Part shown: one piece after another, positions 10,320-19,182 of the stretch
Layout of the letters: every line of letters starts with the position of its first letter
How positions within the stretch are numbered: position 1 is the first letter of the stretch
NCBI RefSeq assembly: GCF_002750855.1
Contig: NZ_NWUC01000003.1
Location: forward strand, 405,852-469,851
Origin: Neopararhizobium haloflavum
GTDB taxonomy: Bacteria; Pseudomonadota; Alphaproteobacteria; Rhizobiales; Rhizobiaceae
Reading direction: 5' to 3'
Length of the DNA stretch: 64,000 nucleotides
The notes under the pieces: generated by a model
The model's input: the letters and a program-made list of their open reading frames with translations, nothing else
Databases searched by the model: none
What the model was told of the DNA's origin: nothing
Program-made: the position numbers and the translations under genes

Positions 10320-11081
10320 TCAGCAAGTGGCGCTGTCGCAGCGCCGCATGTTTGCGATCTTTTCCATCAGAACGTCGGCCCCCATGGCGCCGAAGACGGC
10401 CTCGTCGCCCACCACATAGGATGGCGTGCCGGAAATCCCGAGCACGTCTGCCAGTTGATAGGCCTGGCGAATCTCGCCTTCGATCTCAGGGTCCTGCATC
10501 GCAGCATCGAGGGCAGCGGCCTCGGCGCCGAGCTCAAGGGCAAGGGCCCGTGCAACGTCGCCGTCGGCGTGGTCACTGGTGATCAACGCATCCTGAAACT
10601 CGGCATAACGCTCTGGCGCAAGTTTGCGGAAAGCCATGCTCACCCGGTGCGCCTCAAGCGAATCGGGGCCGAGAATCGGGAATTCCTTGAGAACGAAGCG
10701 GACGTCCTCGTCCGCCGCCACGACCGCCTGCATGTCGGCATGGGCGCGTTTGCAGTAGCCGCAATTGTAGTCGAAGAATTCGACGATGGTGACGTCACCC
10801 TCAGGGTTGCCGACGGCGATGTCGGCCGGGGCGTTGAAGATGGCCTCGGCATGGGCCGTGATTGCTTCGCCGGCCTGCGCCTGCTGGGCTGCTTGCTGAC
10901 GCGCTTCCAGCGCCTGCTGCGCCTCGACCAGGACTTCCGGATTTTCGATCAGGTATTCGCGGATGAAGGCGCCGAGTTCTTCCTTCTCCGTCGCGTCGAG
11001 GGCGCTCGCGGGCAGGGCGCTAGCCAGCATCGCGCCACAGAGAAGGCCCGCCTGCATCAGGCGGCGCAGGATTGTCGTCAT
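10320..11081 (-). CDS. DsbA-family periplasmic thiol-disulfide protein
   Basis: A 253-residue secreted thioredoxin-fold protein. A signal peptide (to ALPASA, about residue 27) is followed by a Gln/Ala-rich helical stretch. The DsbA-type active site is CGYC (C107, C110) within VEFFDYNCGYCKRAH, and the cis-Pro loop is GISGTPSYVVGD. The N-terminal extension and FDYNCGYC resemble Com1/BcfH/ScsC-like proteins, so it could act as an isomerase or reductase rather than a plain oxidase. A MRRCDSATC tail carries two extra cysteines. It lies 31 bp after the M48 protease gene on the same strand. Confidence 0.9.
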   Translation of the reverse strand: MTTILRRLMQAGLLCGAMLASALPASALDATEKEELGAFIREYLIENPEVLVEAQQALEARQQAAQQAQAGEAITAHAEAIFNAPADIAVGNPEGDVTIVEFFDYNCGYCKRAHADMQAVVAADEDVRFVLKEFPILGPDSLEAHRVSMAFRKLAPERYAEFQDALITSDHADGDVARALALELGAEAAALDAAMQDPEIEGEIRQAYQLADVLGISGTPSYVVGDEAVFGAMGADVLMEKIANMRRCDSATC

Positions 11082-11112
11082 GGTCGTCGCTTCCTTGTCG
11101 TTGCGCCGCGGT

Positions 11113-12483
11113 TCATTGCCCGAGCGATAAAATATCGTTGGCACGCACCCAACCGGGCGTGCCGGGTTGTAGCTTCTGCTGGGCACGCACGGCAAACACC
11201 TTGGCGTCTCGCACGTTTCCGGCCCTGAAGTGGCCTTCCGCCATCGCCAGTTCCGCATTGCCGATGTCGCCGGCCTGGCCGTAGGCCTGGGAAAGGTGCC
11301 GATACGCATTGAGGTTCGTCGGATCACTGCTTATCGCGGCGCGAAGATCGGCGATCGACTGATCGAGCAGGGACGGATCGCCCGACCGCAATAGCGCAAA
11401 ACCACGCTGAGCCCGAATGAGGCTTGCATCACCGGGGGCGAGCGCGGCGGCTCGATCGAAAGCCTGGGCGGCCTCACGGGGCTGACGACCTTCCAGGAGA
11501 ATCTCGCCACGAATTTCGTGGAAATAGGGATTGGACGGCTGCTCGGCGACGAGCGCGTTGATCTTGCGCAGCGCATCGGCCGGATTGCCCCTGATGTGTG
11601 TGGCGATCGCATCGCCATAGCGCGCGCCTAGGCTGCCGGGATTGCCTGCGAAGGCGCGCTGTACGGCCTGTCCGCCGCCAGTGTTGGCTGCGATCTTGCC
11701 CCGCATGAGATCATGCCGCATCTGAAGCGTCGCGGAGGTGGGCGCATTGAAATGCGGGCTCTGGCGGGCGAGTTCCTCCAGCATGGCGATTCGCTCGCGC
11801 GGCATCGGGTGGCTTTGCTCATAGGGATTGACCTGAACGCCGGTCAGCGCGAGCCCCTGAGAGAAACGCTGGAACGTGCGCAGCATGCCGGCGGCGGACT
11901 GGCTCGTCGCGTTGAGGTATCGAATCGCGGCCTGGTCGGCGTTCATCTCCTCGGAGCGGCGATAGCTCAAAAGCGTGCGCTGGGCGATGCCACCCGAAGC
12001 GGCGGCAACACCCATGCCCGCCGAAGCCGCGCCGTCGCTCTGCGTGAGCGTTCCAGCCGCAATGGCACCGACGCCGAGGAGGCTGCCGACGACACCGAAG
12101 ATCTGTGCGCGGGCGATCTGTTCGCGCAGGCGCTGCTGGTGGCCACCGGCGATGTGGCCGGCCTCATGCGCGATGACGCCGATGATCTCGCCCGGCGTCT
12201 CGGCCTGTTCCAGTGCACCTGTATTGATGAAGATGCGTCGACCGTCGACAAACGCGTTGAAACTGCGATTGTTGACGAGAACGATCTCGATGTTCTGTCG
12301 CGTAAGGCCGGCGGCCGCAAAGATTGGCTCGGCATAGTCGCGCAGCAGTGCCTCGATCTCCGCGTCGCGCACGATGGCGATCGTGCCTTGCGCGAGGGCC
12401 GGCGGCTGAGCGGCAAAAAAGGACGAAATCGCAATGGCGACGGCCGCGATCAGCCGCATGGAGCGTATCGTCAAAGTGGTCAT
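11113..12483 (-). CDS. M48-family metalloprotease with TPR repeats (BepA/YfgC-like)
   Basis: A 456-residue exported protein: signal peptide ending near ALAQ (residue 32), then an M48 peptidase domain with HEAGH (zinc ligands H106, H110, catalytic E107) and a downstream ligand candidate in RRSEEMNADQAAIRYL. Its C-terminal half is tetratricopeptide-like helices (for example AAQAFDRAAALAPGD and NLNAYRHLSQAYGQAGD). BepA-type proteases monitor outer-membrane protein assembly in the periplasm, which would fit the DsbA-like gene behind it. Confidence 0.93.
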   Translation of the reverse strand: MTTLTIRSMRLIAAVAIAISSFFAAQPPALAQGTIAIVRDAEIEALLRDYAEPIFAAAGLTRQNIEIVLVNNRSFNAFVDGRRIFINTGALEQAETPGEIIGVIAHEAGHIAGGHQQRLREQIARAQIFGVVGSLLGVGAIAAGTLTQSDGAASAGMGVAAASGGIAQRTLLSYRRSEEMNADQAAIRYLNATSQSAAGMLRTFQRFSQGLALTGVQVNPYEQSHPMPRERIAMLEELARQSPHFNAPTSATLQMRHDLMRGKIAANTGGGQAVQRAFAGNPGSLGARYGDAIATHIRGNPADALRKINALVAEQPSNPYFHEIRGEILLEGRQPREAAQAFDRAAALAPGDASLIRAQRGFALLRSGDPSLLDQSIADLRAAISSDPTNLNAYRHLSQAYGQAGDIGNAELAMAEGHFRAGNVRDAKVFAVRAQQKLQPGTPGWVRANDILSLGQ

Positions 12484-12650
12484 GATGGCTGGCCCTCAAA
12501 CTCCCCTTGCGCCGAGGCTAAACAGTTCGTCGCGGAAAATGAACCCGCGGGCGTGCGGCGCGCCCGTCAAATCGCACCATTGTGATCGCACCAGCAATCC
12601 GGCAAATGTGAGGCTCGAATCCTGCCGCCACCATCCCATGAGAGGCACCA

Positions 12651-13805
12651 TTGACCGCAGTTTCCCGACGCAGTGCCGTCGAACCGTTCCACGCCATGGA
12701 CATCCTCGCCGCGGCAAACCGCAAACGCCTGGCAGGCGGCGCGGTCATATCGCTGGCAGTGGGGCAACCATCGCATCCCGCGCCGCAGACAGCGCTGGCC
12801 GCCGCGCGGACCGCGCTCGAACACGGTCGTCTCGGCTATACCGATGCGCTCGGTACGGCCGATCTGCGTGCCGCCATCGCCGGCCATTATCGTGACCATC
12901 ATGGCGTGGAGGTGGAGGGCGGGCGCATTGCGGTGACCACCGGATCATCGGCGGCGTTCAACATCGCGTTCCTGACGCTCTTCGATGCGGGGGATCGGGT
13001 CGCGATCACGCGGCCGGGCTATCCTGCCTATCGCAACATTCTCGCGGCGCTGGGGCTGGAGGCGGTCGAGATTCCCGTCGGAGCGGAGACGGGGTTCACG
13101 CTCACGCCGCAGGCGCTGGCGGAAGCCGAGCGGAAGGCCGGCGGGAAGATCGCCGGCGTGCTTTTGGCAAGTCCTGCAAACCCCACCGGAACCGTCACGT
13201 CGAAGGCTGCGCTAAAGGCACTGGCCGATTACTGCGCAGAGCGCGACATGGCCTTCATTTCCGACGAAATCTATCACGGGCTGACTTTTGCCGGTGAGGA
13301 GACGAGTGCGCTGCAGATCTCAAGCAAGGCGATCGTCATCAACTCGTTCTCCAAATACTACTGCATGACCGGCTGGCGAATCGGTTGGATGGTACTGCCG
13401 GATGATCTGGTGCGTCCGGTCGAGCGGGTCACTCAGAGCCTCTATATCTCCGCGCCCGAGCTTTCCCAGATTGCTGCCGCCGCCGCATTCGCGGGCCGCG
13501 CCGAGCTCGACACGGTGCGCGAGACGTACCGGATCAACCGCCAGATCCTGCTGGATCGCTTGCCGGGACTCGGATTTCAGATCGCCTCGCCGATGGATGG
13601 CGCTTTCTACGCCTATGCCGACGTGACGCGCCTGACCAACGATTCGATGGCCTTTGCCCGAAGGATGCTCGACGAGATCGGCGTTGCGGCCACGCCGGGG
13701 CATGATTTCGATCCCGAGAACGGCCATCGCACGATGCGGCTGTCCTATGCCGGATCGACCGAGGAGATCACAGAGGCGCTTGATCGGATGCAGGGCTGGC
13801 TCTGA
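12651..13805 (+). CDS. PLP-dependent class I/II aminotransferase
   Basis: A 384-residue fold-type I aminotransferase of the aspartate-aminotransferase superfamily. It shows GQPSHPAP in the N-terminal arm, RPGYPAYRN, ASPANPTGT, SDEIYHGLTF and the PLP-lysine K235 in NSFSKYYCMTGWRIGW. Substrate cannot be told by eye. The start is given as TTG 12651 because GAGAGG lies 5 nt upstream; an ATG at 12696 (MDILAAANRK) is the alternative. It is divergent from the protease gene with a 167-bp gap in which nothing else is recognised. Confidence 0.92.
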   Translation: MTAVSRRSAVEPFHAMDILAAANRKRLAGGAVISLAVGQPSHPAPQTALAAARTALEHGRLGYTDALGTADLRAAIAGHYRDHHGVEVEGGRIAVTTGSSAAFNIAFLTLFDAGDRVAITRPGYPAYRNILAALGLEAVEIPVGAETGFTLTPQALAEAERKAGGKIAGVLLASPANPTGTVTSKAALKALADYCAERDMAFISDEIYHGLTFAGEETSALQISSKAIVINSFSKYYCMTGWRIGWMVLPDDLVRPVERVTQSLYISAPELSQIAAAAAFAGRAELDTVRETYRINRQILLDRLPGLGFQIASPMDGAFYAYADVTRLTNDSMAFARRMLDEIGVAATPGHDFDPENGHRTMRLSYAGSTEEITEALDRMQGWL

Positions 13806-13844
13806 AACGGTTTCGCCGCAACAAGCAGCCCGCTTGAGGAAAAG

Positions 13845-13880
13845 AAAGGCCCGCCGGCAAGAGAGCCGACGGGCCTTTTA
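13845..13880. terminator. Bidirectional terminator between aminotransferase and rne
   Basis: AAAGGCCCGCCGGC pairs with GCCGACGGGCCTTT across a 6-nt loop, and T/A runs stand on both outer sides. It lies between two convergent genes and can stop both. Confidence 0.85.
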
Positions 13881-13906
13881 TGTCATCCGGTGGAATGGTC
13901 AGCCGA

Positions 13907-16900
13907 TCAGAAGAAGCCGCGGCGCTGCCACCAGCCCGCCTTCTTCTTCTTGGGTGCGGCGGCTTCCTCGTCGTCGCTGGCCTCGGTGCCGTTTGAGACG
14001 ACCACTGGATCGGGCTGCGCGCTCTCGGCTTCCTGCGGCGCATCGGCCGGCTCGGCAGCGACGACCGGCGCTTCGGCCTGCTCCTCGCTGGCACTGGCTT
14101 GCGGCGCCTTGGCAGCCTCTTCGACGGGTTCGCTCTTCTTGCGACGCGGTGCCCGTTTCCTCTTCGGCTTTTCCTCTACGCCGTCCGTGTCTGCCGGCGT
14201 GGCGCTGACGCTCTCGGATGGCTGCGATGCAGCGGCCGCGCTTTCGGGCGCATCCGCATTCGAATCGGCTGCCGGTGCCTGCTCTACCGCTGGCTCGGCT
14301 CGCGCCGTCGCATCGTCTGCCGCCTCGGTTGCGGATGCCGCGACAGGCTGGTCGTCGGCTGTCGTGTCGTTTGACTCTTCCGACGCGGCGCCCTCGTCGC
14401 CGTTGCGGTTGCGGCGGCCGCCCCGCTTGCCACGGCGGCGACGCTTCCTGGGCTTGTCACCGTCATCCTCGCCGCCATCCATTTGCGTGCGATCGCCGTT
14501 CTCCCCGTCGTCGGAGTCATCGTCCGAATCGCCTTTGGCCGACTGGGGCGCGTCACCGTCGCGGTTGCGGTCACGGCCGCCACGGCGCCGGCGGCGCCTT
14601 TTGCGGCGGCGCGGGTCGCCGTCGTTATCTTCCTCGCTCTCGCCGTCTCCGTCGCTGACGCGAGCGCGGGCAGGTGCGGTGCCTTCGGCCTCGTCGTCCT
14701 CGTCCCAGCTCGGCTCCGGCCCGGCATCGTCTTCCGGCTCGATATCGACGTTGACGATGTCGGCGATCTTGACCGGCGTTTCGACTGCCGTGCCCCGATC
14801 GATGGCCAGATGGGCCGAGCCGATCGTGTTGTCGGCCTCAATGACCACCGACACACCGAAGCGCCGTTCCATTTCGACAATGGTCTCGCGCTTGTGGTTG
14901 AGAACATAGAGCGCGGTGTCCGGCGTCGTGCGGACCGTGATGTTGTGCGTCGTCGACTTGAGCAGGTATTCCTCGATCGAGCGGATGACGTGCAGTGCGA
15001 CAGACGATTGCGAGCGTACATGGCCGGTTCCACCGCAATGCTCGCAGACCTGTGTGGTCGATTCGAGCACCGATGCACGGATGCGCTGGCGCGACATCTC
15101 CAGAAGGCCGAAATGCGAGATGCGGCCGACCTGGATGCGCGCACGGTCGTTCTTCAGCGCGTCCTTCAGCCGCTTTTCCACCGAGCGGTTGTTGCGCTTT
15201 TCCTCCATGTCGATGAAGTCGACGACGATGAGGCCGGCAAGGTCGCGCAGACGAAGCTGGCGGGCGACCTCGTCGGCCGCTTCAAGGTTGGTCTGAAGCG
15301 CCGTGTCCTCGATCGAATGCTCCTTGGTGGAGCGGCCGGAGTTCACGTCGATGGCGACCAGCGCCTCGGTCTGGTTGATGATGATGTAGCCGCCCGATTT
15401 CAGCGTCACCTGCGGCTGCAGCATCCGGTCGAGCTGGGCCTCGATGCCCGAGCGCGAGAAGATCGGATGCACCTCGCGATAGGGCTGAACCACTTTGGCG
15501 TGGCTCGGCATCAGCATCTTCATGAAGTCCTTGGCTTCGCGGTAGCCTTCCTCGCCGGAGACGATGACTTCGGAAATGTCCTTGTTGTAGAGGTCGCGGA
15601 TCGACCGCTTGATCAGCGAGCCTTCCTCGTAGACCAGGCATGGAGCCGTCGAGGCGAGCGTCAGATTGCGCACGTTTTCCCAAAGCCGCATCAGATATTC
15701 GAAGTCGCGCTTGACCTCTGCCTTGGTGCGGTTGGCACCGGCTGTGCGCAGGATGACGCCCATGCCTTGCGGTACTTCAAGGCCCTTGGCGATCTCCTTG
15801 AGGCGCTTGCGGTCCGCGACATTGGTGATCTTGCGCGAAATGCCGCCGCCACGGGCCGTGTTCGGCATGAGCACCGAATAACGTCCGGCCAGCGACAGAT
15901 AGGTCGTCAGCGCCGCGCCCTTGTTGCCGCGCTCTTCCTTGACGACCTGCACAAGCAGAATCTGACGCCGCTTGATGACTTCCTGGATCCGGTATTGCTT
16001 GCGCGGCTTGCGGGCTACCGAGCGATCGGGAACCTCCTCCAGCGCGTCTTCGGCGCCGACCGATTCGACCTTGCCGTTCTGTTCGTCGTCCTGGTCCTCA
16101 TTGCGACCGCGACGCCTTGATTTGCGCCGATTGCCAGAGCGTTCCTCGGCCGAATCATCGTCGTCCGCATCGCTTGCGTCGTCGTCTTCGTCCGACTGGC
16201 GCGTGACCGCGACCGTTTGCTGGCTGGCCTTGCCCTCGACATGCTTGGCAGCTTCCAGGTCGACCTCGCCGGGGTCGCGCTCCTCGTCGTCGCCATCAAT
16301 TCCGGGCGCCGGTTCGGAAACCGATTCGGTCTCCACCATGGCCGCCATTTCGCCGCGGCCGCCGGTGCCGCCGCTCTCGTCGTCGCTGCCGCTGTTGCCA
16401 CCGTCGGCGCCATCGGCGTCATCATCGGACGATGCCTCGAGATCCTTGACAGCGCCTTCCAGTTCTTCGTTGTCGCTCTTCTTGCGCGGCTTGCGGCTGC
16501 GCTTCGGCTTTGATTTGCCGCGCGCTGCGCGAGCTGGCGTCTCTTCATCAGGCTCCTCGGCGCTCTCTCCTGCCGCTGCCGGCGCCTCGACGTCGTCATC
16601 CTCGTCATTTTCCGAACGCGCCCGCTCAGCCTCTGCTTCGGCTTCCGCCGCGAGCAATGCTTGCCGGTCGGCGAGGGGGATCTGGTAATAGTCGGGGTGG
16701 ATTTCGGAGAAGGCCAGGAAGCCGTGCCGGTTGCCGCCGTAGTCGACAAAAGCGGCCTGGAGGGAAGGTTCGACCCGTGTCACCTTGGCCAGGTAGATAT
16801 TGCCGCGCAGCTGCTTCTTGTGCTGCGATTCGAAGTCGAACTCTTCTATGCGGTTTCCGCGAACGACGACGACGCGTGTCTCTTCCTCGTGGGACGCGTC

Positions 16901-16921
16901 GATAAGCATCTTGTCTGCCAT
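13907..16921 (-). CDS. rne: Ribonuclease E
   Basis: A 1004-residue endoribonuclease that starts mRNA decay and processes stable RNAs. It begins MADKMLIDASHEEETRVVVV. The S1 RNA-binding domain is interrupted after about residue 95 by some 230 residues of acidic, low-complexity sequence; a large insert here is known for alphaproteobacterial RNase E. The catalytic part carries the DNase-I-like block with LAGLIVVDFIDME and the zinc-link CEHCGGTGH. The C-terminal third is a basic and acidic disordered scaffold (RRRKRRRRRR, EEAAAPKKKKAGWW), the usual docking region for degradosome partners. The start is ATG 16921; upstream in-frame sequence has no family similarity. Confidence 0.97.
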   Translation of the reverse strand: MADKMLIDASHEEETRVVVVRGNRIEEFDFESQHKKQLRGNIYLAKVTRVEPSLQAAFVDYGGNRHGFLAFSEIHPDYYQIPLADRQALLAAEAEAEAERARSENDEDDDVEAPAAAGESAEEPDEETPARAARGKSKPKRSRKPRKKSDNEELEGAVKDLEASSDDDADGADGGNSGSDDESGGTGGRGEMAAMVETESVSEPAPGIDGDDEERDPGEVDLEAAKHVEGKASQQTVAVTRQSDEDDDASDADDDDSAEERSGNRRKSRRRGRNEDQDDEQNGKVESVGAEDALEEVPDRSVARKPRKQYRIQEVIKRRQILLVQVVKEERGNKGAALTTYLSLAGRYSVLMPNTARGGGISRKITNVADRKRLKEIAKGLEVPQGMGVILRTAGANRTKAEVKRDFEYLMRLWENVRNLTLASTAPCLVYEEGSLIKRSIRDLYNKDISEVIVSGEEGYREAKDFMKMLMPSHAKVVQPYREVHPIFSRSGIEAQLDRMLQPQVTLKSGGYIIINQTEALVAIDVNSGRSTKEHSIEDTALQTNLEAADEVARQLRLRDLAGLIVVDFIDMEEKRNNRSVEKRLKDALKNDRARIQVGRISHFGLLEMSRQRIRASVLESTTQVCEHCGGTGHVRSQSSVALHVIRSIEEYLLKSTTHNITVRTTPDTALYVLNHKRETIVEMERRFGVSVVIEADNTIGSAHLAIDRGTAVETPVKIADIVNVDIEPEDDAGPEPSWDEDDEAEGTAPARARVSDGDGESEEDNDGDPRRRKRRRRRRGGRDRNRDGDAPQSAKGDSDDDSDDGENGDRTQMDGGEDDGDKPRKRRRRGKRGGRRNRNGDEGAASEESNDTTADDQPVAASATEAADDATARAEPAVEQAPAADSNADAPESAAAASQPSESVSATPADTDGVEEKPKRKRAPRRKKSEPVEEAAKAPQASASEEQAEAPVVAAEPADAPQEAESAQPDPVVVSNGTEASDDEEAAAPKKKKAGWWQRRGFF

Positions 16922-17615
16922 TGCAAATGCGCTCCTCGGCCAGCGTCGTTCGGCCGCGGACCAAGGCCGGGCGGTCCCGTCAGGGAGCCTCCCGAACCTG
17001 AGGGAACGTCGAACGTGCTGCCGGAATAAGTGCTTTCCGCCGGTCGCGTTGCCGCCTGCAGCGGTGCGAGGAAGGCGACCGCGGCATCGGGCCGCGTGCT
17101 CTTGCCTGTCACCGATTTGTTCTGCAGCACCATGGATGGACCGAACGTGAAAGCGCGTTTTCAGATGATCCCTGGCGGGATCGATGAAATGCCCGATCAC
17201 GGGCGTTGTTTCGGCCGGTTGGCCAATATCGATGCCCGTCTCTGTCCGGGCGAATTCGAAATCGTCTTCTGAGAAAGCGGGGCGGACGGACGTCGGATGC
17301 CAGCGTTTCGGGGCGCTACGATCCCAATAAAAACGATGGGATGGCTGCCTTCCGGGGCCGCTCGCTATCCCGTCATCGTCCCATTTCCTCATCCTGCTTT
17401 TATGTATTCGCTGCTTATGAAGCAAGGAAATAAATCAGCGGCTTGCGAAGGACGGATGGCCGAAGGGGCGTCAGTTTGCGGCATGACATTTACTTGATCG
17501 CCGCGCGGTGCTTTCCCCGTCAGGAATGATTAACCATACTCTGCAACCCTGCTATGCGCGAGTCGCGACATGCGCCGAGCTAACGGCGCCGGCAGGACGA
17601 GGGCAGGTAAATAGG
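16922..17615. other. Long intergenic region between divergent rne and amidase genes
   Basis: About 690 bp without a convincing gene. It should hold the rne promoter and its 5' leader (minus strand) plus the amidase promoter (plus strand). RNase E commonly autoregulates through its own leader in other bacteria, but no conserved stem-loop is identifiable here by eye. A 46-codon frame at 17132-17272 was not accepted. Confidence 0.6.
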
Positions 17616-18881
17616 GTGATCGGCGTGGGTGCGCGCAAGACGCATGGATTTGGGTCAGGATGGGGTGCTGCGTTGCTGGTCGCGGCGCTGGCTGTGGTCA
17701 TTGCATTGTCGCCGCCCGCGCAGGCAGCCGATGGAGTGGCCAAGGGCGATAGCCACCTTGCCTTCGCGGCACGCATCGCCGGCGATCAGATGCGCACGCG
17801 CGTGGTGATCGATTTTGAGAGCGAGCCGAGCTATTCGGTCCACTATCTCGACGATCCGGCGCGCGTCATCATTGATCTTCCCGAAACGATCTTCGGTTTC
17901 GATGACGATGCACTGGAGCCGCGCGGCTTGTTCAGGGCGATTCGCTACGGTGCGATGGGGCCCGGACGGTCGCGAATGGTCCTGTCCGCTGTTGGCCCGG
18001 TCGAACTCGAAATGATGACGGTCGAGCCGCGCGAGGACGGACGCGGTCACCGGCTGGTGTTCGACGCGGTGGCAACCAGCGATAGGCGCTTTGCCGAACT
18101 CGTGTCGCAACAGGACTGGCAGCCGACGGGATCGACCGCGCAGGGCGACGAAGTGGTGGACACGAACGGACCGACCGGACGCAAGCCCTTCACCATCGTG
18201 CTCGATCCCGGTCACGGCGGTATCGACACCGGTGCGCGCGGCCAGGCCGGCACGGAAGAAAAGGACGTGACGCTCGCCTTCGCCAAGGCGATCGCGGCGG
18301 AGCTGGCCACATTCGAGAATATTCGCGTGGTGCTGACGCGCGAGGACGACCGCTTCATTCCGCTTGCCGGCCGTGTCCGCATTGCCCGACAGCACGAGGC
18401 CGACCTGATGATGTCGGTGCATGCCGATTCGATCCGCCTGCCGGATATCCGTGGCGCGACCGTCTATACGCTTTCCGACAAGGCGTCGGACCGCATGGCC
18501 GCCGAACTGGCGCGTCAGGAAAACAGCGTCGATGAACTGGCGGGCGTGGCCGCGACGGAGGAAACGGCGGATGTCGCCGATATTCTGATGGACCTGACCC
18601 GCCGTGAAACGCAGGTCTTCTCCATCGGTCTGGCGCGATCTGTCCTCGATTCGCTCCGCGGTGAGATCCGGCTGATCAACAACGCCCACCGTTTCGCCGG
18701 TTTCAGCGTTCTGAGGGCACACGACGTGCCGTCCCTGCTGGTCGAGCTCGGCTATCTTTCCAATCGACAGGACGAGCGGCTCTTGAATGATCCGGCCTGG
18801 CGCCAGCAGACGGCGCGCCTTCTCGCAAAGGCGATTCAGCACTTTCGCGAGCAGATTTACACGGCGGCAAAGGATTTGTGA
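17616..18881 (+). CDS. N-acetylmuramoyl-L-alanine amidase (AmiC type)
   Basis: A 421-residue exported cell-wall amidase that cuts peptide stems from MurNAc during cell separation. After a hydrophobic signal (AALLVAALAVVIALSPPAQA) comes an AMIN targeting domain (about 50-150). The Amidase_3 catalytic domain has the zinc motifs VLDPGHGGIDTGARG, EKDVTLAFAKAI, MSVHADSI and LVELGYLSN. The GTG at 17616 is preferred because it places the signal peptide at the N-terminus; in-frame starts at 17508 or 17526 are possible. It is followed by mrcA on the same strand. Confidence 0.92.
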   Translation: MIGVGARKTHGFGSGWGAALLVAALAVVIALSPPAQAADGVAKGDSHLAFAARIAGDQMRTRVVIDFESEPSYSVHYLDDPARVIIDLPETIFGFDDDALEPRGLFRAIRYGAMGPGRSRMVLSAVGPVELEMMTVEPREDGRGHRLVFDAVATSDRRFAELVSQQDWQPTGSTAQGDEVVDTNGPTGRKPFTIVLDPGHGGIDTGARGQAGTEEKDVTLAFAKAIAAELATFENIRVVLTREDDRFIPLAGRVRIARQHEADLMMSVHADSIRLPDIRGATVYTLSDKASDRMAAELARQENSVDELAGVAATEETADVADILMDLTRRETQVFSIGLARSVLDSLRGEIRLINNAHRFAGFSVLRAHDVPSLLVELGYLSNRQDERLLNDPAWRQQTARLLAKAIQHFREQIYTAAKDL

Positions 18882-19182
18882 AACGCGACCCGGCACGGTA
18901 TGCTGTGACCGCCGGGTAACACCGATGCAAGAAGGTGGCGCGTGCCGGCGCGATCGGGCTTCCAAGCCCTATTTTGTGCACATTCGCCTGACTAGAGGAC
19001 AGGGATGACTCCCTTGCCGATCCGGGCCGAAGCAGCGATAGGAAGAGCGGACCGGACGTGGAGTCCCGTGCGCGCTCGGACACGGACGGAATCACAAACT
19101 CGCGCGAACGCCGGTCCGGCGTTGGCTCCGACCCCGCGATGGTCGACGGCAATAGAACAGGAACGGGTCCGGTAGACGCGAC
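18882..19182. other. Intergenic region before mrcA
   Basis: About 300 bp with no supported gene. It presumably carries the mrcA promoter; no consensus site stands out. Confidence 0.5.

Noticed and set aside
17132-17272. 46-codon frame in the rne-amidase intergenic region
   Set aside because: No ribosome site and no recognisable sequence; it probably lies in non-coding leader DNA.
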